Assembly (NCBI GenBank): GCA_052032225.1
Contig: JBPEWY010000088.1
Location: 1 to 49,398, forward strand
DNA length: 49,398 bases
DNA from: JBPEWY01 sp052032225
Lineage (GTDB): Bacteria; Bacteroidota; Bacteroidia; Flavobacteriales; Flavobacteriaceae
Direction of reading: 5' to 3'
The translations under genes were made by a program, and so were the position numbers. Below, one piece after another: positions 16,659 through 24,145 of this stretch (position 1 is its first letter; each line of letters begins with the position of its first letter). A model generated the notes under the pieces. The model saw only the letters and a program-made list of their open reading frames with translations, made no database searches and had not been told where the DNA came from.

Positions 16659-17015
16659 ATGATTAATGCAGAACAATTTGCTCATCGGTTACAATTAATT
16701 ATGCAGTACTATTCTTTATCTGCTTCTGCTTTTGCAGATAAAATTGGAGTACAGCGTTCTAGTGTTTCGCATATTCTTTCAGGGCGAAATAAACCGAGTT
16801 TAGATTTTGTAATGAAAGTTGTAGAAAATTTTGAAGAAGTAAATTTGTATTGGTTGTTAAATGGCAAGGGATCCTTTCCTTCTGTTGATTCTGAAAATAA
16901 TATTGATGAAACAAAACAAACAAATACTAGCATAGAACAAACGGCTAAAGAAATTGCTAAGGTGATTATTTTCTATACGGACGGAACTTTTGAGGTTTTT
17001 GACAACAAAATTTAG
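16659..17015 (+). CDS. XRE-family helix-turn-helix regulator
   Basis: A 118-residue protein with an N-terminal XRE HTH at about residues 8-65: AFADKIGVQRSSVSHILSGRNKPSLDFVMKVV, then NLYWLLNGKGSF. The remaining 50 residues are a short linker and a small C-terminal segment with IAKVIIFYTDGTFEVF. There is no peptidase or kinase domain, so the signal is unclear; the C-terminus may dimerise. Three palindromes flank its promoter and that of the divergent M14 peptidase, so it is likely an autorepressor that also controls the peptidase (inference). Confidence 0.9.
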   Translation: MINAEQFAHRLQLIMQYYSLSASAFADKIGVQRSSVSHILSGRNKPSLDFVMKVVENFEEVNLYWLLNGKGSFPSVDSENNIDETKQTNTSIEQTAKEIAKVIIFYTDGTFEVFDNKI

Positions 17016-17035
17016 TTACTTTGCAAATAAAAACC

Positions 17036-17413
17036 GTGAAAAAAACCTTATTATACCTTTGTTTAGCATCTTTTTTAACTGTAAGCTGTTACCAACAAGA
17101 AAAAAACTGCTCTGAATTTAAAACCGGTACATTTACATTTACTGCAACAGTAAACGGCGAAGAGCAAACAACTACTTTTTTTAGAAATGACACGTTAGAA
17201 ATAGACTATTATCAAGGTAAAGCAGATTCTTCTTCAATTAAATGGATTAATGATTGTGAGTACATTTTAAAGAAAATTAATCCAAAAAGTATGGCCGAGA
17301 AAAAGGCTATTCATATTAAAATTTTAACTACACAGAATAATGAATACACTTTTGAATACGGTATTGTTGGTAGTGCAAAAAAACAACGTGGAATCGCTAA
17401 AAAAATAAAATAA
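17036..17413 (+). CDS. small lipoprotein of unknown function
   Basis: About 125 residues from a GTG start at 17036, 20 bases after the XRE stop; a TTG at 17021 would add five residues. The N-terminus is a type II signal peptide (KKTLLYLCLASFLTVSC) with the lipidated Cys after LTVS. The mature part is a small beta-rich domain (FTFTATVNGEEQTTTFFRN, then a WINDCEY segment with a second Cys). I recall related flavobacterial entries carrying the misleading label DNA topoisomerase IV, probably by proximity to parC; nothing here resembles a topoisomerase. Confidence 0.78.
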   Translation: MKKTLLYLCLASFLTVSCYQQEKNCSEFKTGTFTFTATVNGEEQTTTFFRNDTLEIDYYQGKADSSSIKWINDCEYILKKINPKSMAEKKAIHIKILTTQNNEYTFEYGIVGSAKKQRGIAKKIK

Positions 17414-17414
17414 C

Positions 17415-18209
17415 ATGTTCGAAATATTAACTTCTGCAGATGCATGGGTAGCGTTGCTTACGCTTACTTTTTTAGAAATCGTGTTAGGGATAGATAACAT
17501 TGTTTTTATATCTATTGCAGCTAATAAACTCCCAAAAAAACAACAGCGAAAAGCAACAAATATTGGTCTTTTGCTTGCTATGGTACAACGCGTATTGCTA
17601 TTGTTTGCAGTTTCGTTTTTAGTATCTCTTAAAAAGCCTTTTTATTTTATTAATACCTCTTGGCTTACCATAGATGTTAGCTGGCAAGCAATAATTTTAT
17701 TTGCCGGGGGCTTATTTTTAATTTACAAGAGTACTTCAGAAATTCATGAAAAAGTAGAGCTTCCAGATCATGATAAAGATGCGTTAGAGAAGAAAAATAT
17801 CTCTACGCTTTCTAACGCAATTGTGCAAATTATAATAATAGATTTTATTTTCTCTATAGACTCTATTTTAACGGCTGTGGGGATGACAAATAACATCTCT
17901 TCCAACCCTAATGATGCACTAGTTTTAATGGTTATTGCCGTTGTTATTTCTATTATTATAATGATGGTATTTGCAAACCCAATCAGAGAGTTTATAAACA
18001 AGCATCCTTCTGTACAATTATTAGGCTTATCGTTTTTAATTTTAATTGGTTTTATGCTTATTACAGAAGGTGCACATATGTCTCATACTCAAATTTTCGG
18101 ACAAAGTATTGGCTCTATTCCTAAAGGATATTTATACTTTGCAATTGCTTTTTCTCTTTTAGTGGAATTTTTAAATATGAGAATGCGAAGAAAAAGCGAA
18201 ACCACATAA
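17415..18209 (+). CDS. TerC-family integral membrane protein
   Basis: A 264-residue protein with about seven membrane segments and the TerC signatures EIVLGIDNIVFISI and DFIFSIDSILTAVGMT, each holding acidic residues within the membrane. TerC proteins are linked to tellurite resistance in operons and, more generally, to metal export that supplies secreted proteins (manganese export in characterised relatives). It begins one base after the lipoprotein stop, so the two are co-transcribed. No other ter genes are present, which favours the metal-export role. Confidence 0.92.
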   Translation: MFEILTSADAWVALLTLTFLEIVLGIDNIVFISIAANKLPKKQQRKATNIGLLLAMVQRVLLLFAVSFLVSLKKPFYFINTSWLTIDVSWQAIILFAGGLFLIYKSTSEIHEKVELPDHDKDALEKKNISTLSNAIVQIIIIDFIFSIDSILTAVGMTNNISSNPNDALVLMVIAVVISIIIMMVFANPIREFINKHPSVQLLGLSFLILIGFMLITEGAHMSHTQIFGQSIGSIPKGYLYFAIAFSLLVEFLNMRMRRKSETT

Positions 18210-18226
18210 TAAATCTCATTATTCAA

Positions 18227-18256
18227 CAAAAAAGCGCCTTTTTAGGCGCTTTTTTT
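18227..18256. terminator. bidirectional rho-independent terminator
   Basis: AAAAAGCGCC and GGCGCTTTTT pair around a 6-base loop with A- and T-runs on either side, between the convergent TerC-like and parC genes. Confidence 0.88.
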
Positions 18257-20891
18257 AATCTAAGGGTAATGTTATTTGGCTTTCACCGTCTTTATTTTTT
18301 TGGGTACCGCTTTTATCATTGCTTTTAACTTCCTCTTCTTCTACAACCTCAATGTCTTCTGCGGGCTTGTTTTCTACTTCTTCGTAAGGCAACGGTTCTA
18401 GCAAGTCTATATTTTTTACTTTATCCGGTGTGAGCTGGTTGCCTTGGGCTTTAATTCCTTTTACACTAATAAATTCTTCTAAATTAACAACCATATTGGG
18501 TTTAGCACTTTTCCCTCTGGGTTTAGCAAAACTCACTTCTACTTGAGGGCGCCAATCTGTAGAAATAATTTCTAAATATGATTTTGGATGTTCTGATATA
18601 ATAATTTCTTCTTTATTTTCATTTTCAACTAAAAAACGCTTTACATAAAAACGTTCTTTTTCACCATCAAAATAAATAGCAGATATAGGCTTTTTTCTGT
18701 TCCATTTTTCAAGCACAATCATATCATCATCAAAATGCGTAGTAAGCTCCGGGATTATTGTTTTTACCAAACCGGATTGCGTAATAACTAGCAATCTGTC
18801 TTCTCCTTTAAACTCGCCTAAAAGCTCTCCTCTGCCATCAACATTTAGGCGTCTAACTACATCATCGTACCATATTTTTCGGGGTTTTAAGGTAGAGACT
18901 CCTTTTTCTTTTAAATCAATTCTCTTAACAGCGTATTTGGTTACAATATTACCTTTAGCGTTACGCCCTTTAATTAGAACATCGGCAAAATCTAAATCCC
19001 ATTTCAGTTTTTTTATGCTTCCTACTTGTCTAAGATTTACGGTTACTACTTCGGCTTCACCATTTGGGTTGGCTGAAAAGTAAAGTACTTGAGATTGTTT
19101 TTTACCTTGAGTTAAATCGTACTCTTTGTCTCGTGTAACACCACTTACATAAAAACGCTTTATATAGCTTGCACCACCTTTACCGTCTTTATAAATCATA
19201 TTGTAAATGGTGCGCTTATCTCCTTTTTTAAATACAGCTACGTGAATAATGTTTTTACCTACAAATGTTTTACTGTCTACTTTAGTAACCATCATTTTAC
19301 CGTCGCGGGTAAAAACAATTATATCATCTATATCACTGCAATCACAAACGTATTCGTCTTTTCGGAGCGAAGTTCCTATAAAACCTTCTTCTCTGTTAAC
19401 GTAAAGCTTTGTATTTCTAATTACAACTTTAGTAGCTTCAATATCATCAAATACTCTAATTTCGGTTTTACGCTCTTTACCTTTTCCGTAGGTCTTTTTT
19501 AGATGCGTAAAATAGTCTATAGCGTACTCTATAAGGTTGTTTAAGTTATGCTTTACCTCTTTTATTTTATCTTCAAGAGATTCAATAAATTGTTTTGCCT
19601 TGTCTATATCAAACTTAGAAATCCGTTTTATTCTAATCTCCGTTAGTTTAACAATATCTTCTTCTGTTACCGCTCTCTTGAGGTGTTTTGTATGTGGTTT
19701 TAATCCTTTATCTATAGCTTTAAGTACGCCTTCCCAAGTGTCTTGTTCTTCAATGTCTCTATAAATTCTGTTTTCTATAAAAATACGCTCTAATGATGCA
19801 AAATGCCACTGTTCTTCTAACTCTTGTAATTGAATTTCGAGCTCAGATTTTAATAACTGAACAGTATTGTCTGTTGAGCGACGAAGAATTTCTGATACGC
19901 CTAAAAAATGAGGTTTGTTATCTTGAATCACACAACCTAACGGAGATATTGATGTCTCGCAAGCCGTGAATGCATAAAGCGCATCAATGGTTTTGTCTGG
20001 AGAAATTCCGGAAGGTAAATGCACCAAAATTTCTACCTGTGCAGCAGTATTATCTTCAATACGTTTAATTTTAATCTTGCCTTTGTCATTAGCTTTTAAA
20101 ATAGAATCTATTAAAGACGATGTGTTAGTGCCATACGGAATCTCTGTAATAACCAGCGTGTTTTTGTCTAACTGTGAGATTTTGGCTCTAATTCTAATTC
20201 TACCACCTCGTTCCCCATCATTGTAGTTAGTAACATCCATTATTCCGGCTGTAGGAAAGTCTGGATATAGCGTAAACTTTTTGCCTTTTAAATGCTTGAT
20301 AGAGGCGTCTATTAACTCATTAAAATTGTGTGGAAGTATTTTGGTTGATAAACCTACTGCAATTCCTTCTGCTCCTTGTGCTAACAGTAATGGAAATTTA
20401 ACCGGTAAATGTACAGGTTCTTTCTTTCGGCCGTCATACGATAATTGCCACTTGGTTATTTTTGGGCTATAAACAACTTCTAAAGCAAATTTAGATAGCC
20501 TGGCTTCTATATATCTTGATGCTGCAGCACCATCTCCGGTTAAAATATTTCCCCAGTTACCTTGCGTATCAATTAACAAGTCTTTTTGCCCTAATTGCAC
20601 CATGGCGTCTGCAATACTGGCATCACCGTGGGGATGGTACTGCATGGTGTGCCCTACAACATTTGCTACTTTATTGTAGCGCCCGTCGTCTAGTTCTTTT
20701 AATGCGTGCATTATACGACGCTGAACAGGCTTAAAACCGTCTTCCATGGCAGGTACGGCACGCTCTAAAATTACATACGAAGCATAGTCTAAAAACCAAT
20801 CTTTGTACATTCCCGTTACACGGGTTATAGAGTTTTGGTTGTTATCTTCTGATTGATTATTGGCTAGAAAAGAATCTTGATTTTCTTCCAT
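18255..20891 (-). CDS. parC: DNA topoisomerase IV subunit A
   Basis: About 878 residues of type IIA topoisomerase A subunit. The start is set at MEENQDSFL (20891), since the five residues before it are unlike the family. The breakage-reunion domain shows FKPVQRRIMHAL, HTMQYHPHGDASIADAMV and the DNA-linking tyrosine Y127 in AASRYIEARL. The C-terminal part is a beta-propeller-like domain with an acidic tail. There is no gyrase GyrA box that I could see, and pairing with a 620-residue ParE just upstream supports topoisomerase IV, the decatenating enzyme. Confidence 0.92.
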   Translation of the reverse strand: MEENQDSFLANNQSEDNNQNSITRVTGMYKDWFLDYASYVILERAVPAMEDGFKPVQRRIMHALKELDDGRYNKVANVVGHTMQYHPHGDASIADAMVQLGQKDLLIDTQGNWGNILTGDGAAASRYIEARLSKFALEVVYSPKITKWQLSYDGRKKEPVHLPVKFPLLLAQGAEGIAVGLSTKILPHNFNELIDASIKHLKGKKFTLYPDFPTAGIMDVTNYNDGERGGRIRIRAKISQLDKNTLVITEIPYGTNTSSLIDSILKANDKGKIKIKRIEDNTAAQVEILVHLPSGISPDKTIDALYAFTACETSISPLGCVIQDNKPHFLGVSEILRRSTDNTVQLLKSELEIQLQELEEQWHFASLERIFIENRIYRDIEEQDTWEGVLKAIDKGLKPHTKHLKRAVTEEDIVKLTEIRIKRISKFDIDKAKQFIESLEDKIKEVKHNLNNLIEYAIDYFTHLKKTYGKGKERKTEIRVFDDIEATKVVIRNTKLYVNREEGFIGTSLRKDEYVCDCSDIDDIIVFTRDGKMMVTKVDSKTFVGKNIIHVAVFKKGDKRTIYNMIYKDGKGGASYIKRFYVSGVTRDKEYDLTQGKKQSQVLYFSANPNGEAEVVTVNLRQVGSIKKLKWDLDFADVLIKGRNAKGNIVTKYAVKRIDLKEKGVSTLKPRKIWYDDVVRRLNVDGRGELLGEFKGEDRLLVITQSGLVKTIIPELTTHFDDDMIVLEKWNRKKPISAIYFDGEKERFYVKRFLVENENKEEIIISEHPKSYLEIISTDWRPQVEVSFAKPRGKSAKPNMVVNLEEFISVKGIKAQGNQLTPDKVKNIDLLEPLPYEEVENKPAEDIEVVEEEEVKSNDKSGTQKNKDGESQITLPLD

Positions 20892-20915
20892 GTAAATAAA
20901 ACACAATTAACTGGT

Positions 20916-22778
20916 TTATAGCTCTTCTTCCTCTATTACGTCAAGTTCTACTTTAAGATTATCTATAATGAATTCTTGTCTGTCTGGAGTGTTTTTGCCC
21001 ATGTAAAAACGCAATAAATTATCTATAGACATAGCCTTGTCTAACATAACCGGCTCTAAACGAATATCATCTCCTATAAAATGTTTAAATTCATCAGGAG
21101 ATATTTCACCCAATCCTTTAAAGCGGGTAATTTCAGGTTTACCGGTAAGTTTTTCTATTGCTTCTCGTTTTTCTGCCTCACTATAGCAATAAATGGTTTG
21201 TTTTTTGTTACGAACTCTAAACAATGGGGTTTGTAAAATGTATAAATGACCTTCTTTTATTAACTCCGGATAAAATTGCAAGAAAAACGTTATTAACAAG
21301 AGTCTTATATGCATACCATCTACATCGGCATCGGTAGCAATTACAATGTTATTGTACCGAAGATTTTCCATAGACTCTTCTATATTTAAAGCTGCCTGAA
21401 GCAAATTAAACTCTTCATTTTCATAAACAATCTTTTTACTCATCCCGTAAGAGTTTAACGGCTTACCTCGTAAACTAAAAACAGCTTGCGTATTTACGTC
21501 ACGAGATTTAGTAATAGAACCCGATGCAGAATCTCCCTCTGTAATAAAAAGGGTGGTTTCTAAACGTCTTTCGTTTTTTAAATCGTTTAAATGTATTCTA
21601 CAATCACGTAGTTTTTTATTGTGTAAACTAGCTTTTTTAGCACGTTCACGCGCTAACTTTCTTATTCCGGAAAGCTCTTTACGCTCTTTCTCTGCTTGTA
21701 ATATTTTTTTCTGAATTGCTTCGGCTACTTCAGGGTTTTTATGAAGAAAATTGTCAAGGTTAGTCCCAACAAAATCGTTTACATAGGTTCTAACGGTAGG
21801 TAAGCCTCCTCCCATCTCTGTAGAACCGAGTTTTGTTTTGGTTTGCGACTCAAAAACCGGCTCCATAACCTTAATAGAGATAGCCGCAATGATAGATTTT
21901 CTAATATCTGAAGCATCATAGTTTTTACCGTAAAAATCTCTAATTGTTTTTACGATTGCTTCTCTGAAGGCACTTAAGTGTGTTCCTCCTTGTGTGGTGT
22001 TTTGGCCATTTACAAAAGAATGATACTCTTCGCTATACTGTGTTTTGCTGTGTGTTATTGCAACCTCTATGTCGTCTCCTTTTAAATGAATAATAGGATA
22101 CAACATATCGTCTGCATTGGTAGAATCTTCTAAAAGATCTTTAAGTCCGTTTTCTGAATAATATTTCTGACCGTTAAAAACTATGGTAAGACCCGGATTA
22201 AGGTACACATAGTTTTTAATCATACGTTCTATATACTCGGTTCTAAATCGAAAGTTTTTAAATATAGTTTCGTCCGGAACAAAACTTACTTTTGTACCCT
22301 TTCGTTTTGATGAAGATTCTACGGGCGACTCATTAGTGAGTTCTCCTTTACTAAACTCTGCAACCTTTGTTTGATTGTCTCTATTAGATTCTACTCTAAA
22401 ATAAGAAGAAAGGGCGTTAACAGCCTTAGTACCTACTCCGTTTAACCCAACTGACTTTTTAAAAGCTCTGGTATCATATTTACCTCCGGTATTCATTTTA
22501 GAAACTACATCTACAACTTTACCAAGAGGTATTCCTCTTCCATAATCTCTAACGGTAACCTGATTGTCTTTTATAGAAATCTCGATGGTTTTACCGGCGC
22601 CCATCACAAACTCATCAATAGAGTTGTCTAACACCTCTTTAAGTAGTATGTAAATACCGTCATCTGCAGTAGAACCATCGCCCAGCTTACCAATATACAT
22701 ACCGGGACGCATTCTAATATGCTCTTTCCAATCTAACGAGCGTATATTGTCTTCGGTATATTGAGCTGTTTGTGCCAT
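20916..22778 (-). CDS. parE: DNA topoisomerase IV subunit B
   Basis: A 620-residue ATPase subunit. The GHKL ATPase motifs are EVLDNSIDEF, VRDYGRGIP and the VGLNGVGTKAVNAL lid; the TOPRIM domain carries EGDSASGS and DADVDGMHIR, and the C-terminus has RFKGLGEIS and the YMGKNTPDR segment. The short ParE length, without the GyrB insertion, and the parC gene 24 bases downstream identify topoisomerase IV. The 158-base gap upstream separates it from ychF. Confidence 0.95.
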   Translation of the reverse strand: MAQTAQYTEDNIRSLDWKEHIRMRPGMYIGKLGDGSTADDGIYILLKEVLDNSIDEFVMGAGKTIEISIKDNQVTVRDYGRGIPLGKVVDVVSKMNTGGKYDTRAFKKSVGLNGVGTKAVNALSSYFRVESNRDNQTKVAEFSKGELTNESPVESSSKRKGTKVSFVPDETIFKNFRFRTEYIERMIKNYVYLNPGLTIVFNGQKYYSENGLKDLLEDSTNADDMLYPIIHLKGDDIEVAITHSKTQYSEEYHSFVNGQNTTQGGTHLSAFREAIVKTIRDFYGKNYDASDIRKSIIAAISIKVMEPVFESQTKTKLGSTEMGGGLPTVRTYVNDFVGTNLDNFLHKNPEVAEAIQKKILQAEKERKELSGIRKLARERAKKASLHNKKLRDCRIHLNDLKNERRLETTLFITEGDSASGSITKSRDVNTQAVFSLRGKPLNSYGMSKKIVYENEEFNLLQAALNIEESMENLRYNNIVIATDADVDGMHIRLLLITFFLQFYPELIKEGHLYILQTPLFRVRNKKQTIYCYSEAEKREAIEKLTGKPEITRFKGLGEISPDEFKHFIGDDIRLEPVMLDKAMSIDNLLRFYMGKNTPDRQEFIIDNLKVELDVIEEEEL

Positions 22779-22826
22779 AAACGGAGATTTAGGATATGTT
22801 GCTAATATAACAACTCAATCTTATAA

Positions 22827-22844
22827 ATAAAACCCGGCAGGTTT
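22827..22844 (-). terminator. weak terminator candidate after ychF
   Basis: AAACC and GGTTT pair as a 5-bp stem around CGGCA; on the minus strand it is followed by a T-rich stretch. It lies in the 158-base ychF-parE gap. The short stem makes this doubtful. Confidence 0.3.
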
Positions 22845-22936
22845 AAAAGTAATTAACAAACCGGCTTATTTATTTACAATCAGCAAGTTTTGAAGCCATT
22901 ATTCATCTATTTTAAGCAAAAAAATGTAAAAACAGC

Positions 22937-24028
22937 CTAAACATTAAACCTAAAATGCATAATGTCTCCGTCTTGTACAACATACTCTTTTCCTTCTACA
23001 CGCATTTTTCCAGCTTCTTTAACTTTAGCTTCGCTACCGTATTTAATATAATCATCATACGATATTACTTCGGCTCTAATAAACCCTTTTTCAAAATCAG
23101 AATGTATTACTCCGGCAGCTTGTGGTGCAGTAGCTCCGACATCTATCGTCCAGGCTCTAACTTCTTTCTCTCCGGCAGTAAAATAGGTTTGTTGATTAAG
23201 CAGTTTGTATGCAGCTCTAATTAATTTAGATACCCCGGCTTCTTCTAAACCTAAATCTTCTAAAAACAGTTGTCTTTCTTCGTAGCTTTCTAATTCAGCT
23301 ATATCTGCTTCTGTAGCTACCGCAAGCACAATTAGCTCGGCGTTTTCATTTTTTACCGCCTCTTTAACACGCTCAACATGAGCATTTCCTGTTTTTGCAG
23401 AAGCCTCATCAACATTACAAACGTATAAAATAGGTTTTGCCGTAAGTAATTGTAAGTTTTTTACAAATTCAAACTCTTCTTCAGATACTTCTACTGCTCT
23501 AGCAGATATACCTTGCTCTAAGGCAGCTTTATACTTATCTAAAACGGCTTTTTCTTTTTGCGCTTCTTTATCACCTGTTTTGGCAGCTCTATTAACTTTA
23601 TCCAGGCGCTTTTCTACAGTTTCTAAATCTTTTAACTGTAGCTCTATGTCTATAGTCTCTTTATCTCTAATCGGGTCTACGCTACCATCTACATGCACAA
23701 TGTTATCATTATCAAAACAACGCAATACATGTATAATAGCATGACATTCTCTAATATTTCCTAAAAATTGGTTTCCTAGTCCTTCTCCTTTGCTTGCTCC
23801 TCTAACTAATCCTGCAATATCTACAATCTCTACAGTAGCCGGCACTACCCTTTCTGGCTTAACTAAAGATTCTAATTTTTCTAAGCGTTCATCGGGTACA
23901 TTTACAACTCCTAAATTGGGTTCTATGGTACAAAACGGGAAGTTTGCACTTTGTGCTTTTGCATTAGATAGGCAGTTAAACAAGGTAGATTTTCCTACGT
24001 TTGGCAATCCTACAATTCCGGCTTTCAT
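22937..24028 (-). CDS. ychF: redox-regulated ATPase YchF (Obg family)
   Basis: A 363-residue P-loop protein: Walker A GLPNVGKSTLFNCL at the N-terminus, switch region DIAGLVRGASKGEGLGN, the unusual NVDE in place of NKxD that accounts for ATP preference, a helical insertion at about 130-170, and a C-terminal TGS domain (TAGEKEVRAWTIDVGATAPQ, ending GDIMHFRFNV). YchF binds the ribosome and affects stress responses. All motifs and the length are typical. Confidence 0.96.
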   Translation of the reverse strand: MKAGIVGLPNVGKSTLFNCLSNAKAQSANFPFCTIEPNLGVVNVPDERLEKLESLVKPERVVPATVEIVDIAGLVRGASKGEGLGNQFLGNIRECHAIIHVLRCFDNDNIVHVDGSVDPIRDKETIDIELQLKDLETVEKRLDKVNRAAKTGDKEAQKEKAVLDKYKAALEQGISARAVEVSEEEFEFVKNLQLLTAKPILYVCNVDEASAKTGNAHVERVKEAVKNENAELIVLAVATEADIAELESYEERQLFLEDLGLEEAGVSKLIRAAYKLLNQQTYFTAGEKEVRAWTIDVGATAPQAAGVIHSDFEKGFIRAEVISYDDYIKYGSEAKVKEAGKMRVEGKEYVVQDGDIMHFRFNV

Positions 24029-24145
24029 AAGGTTTATTTTAAAATCGGCGCAAATATAGCATTTATAATTAGTTGTTTTGTAAGGATTAAAATGTTAAAA
24101 AAAACAAAATTTTTAATACTTTTAGCTCCTATTAACCAATCAAAA

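Noticed and set aside
17036..17413. Possible DNA topoisomerase IV label for the small lipoprotein
   Set aside because: A lipobox and a small beta domain are visible, but nothing of a topoisomerase; the label would come only from proximity to parC.
17415..18209. Tellurite-resistance cluster around the TerC-like gene
   Set aside because: No terB, terD, terE or related genes are present; the solitary gene fits metal export better.
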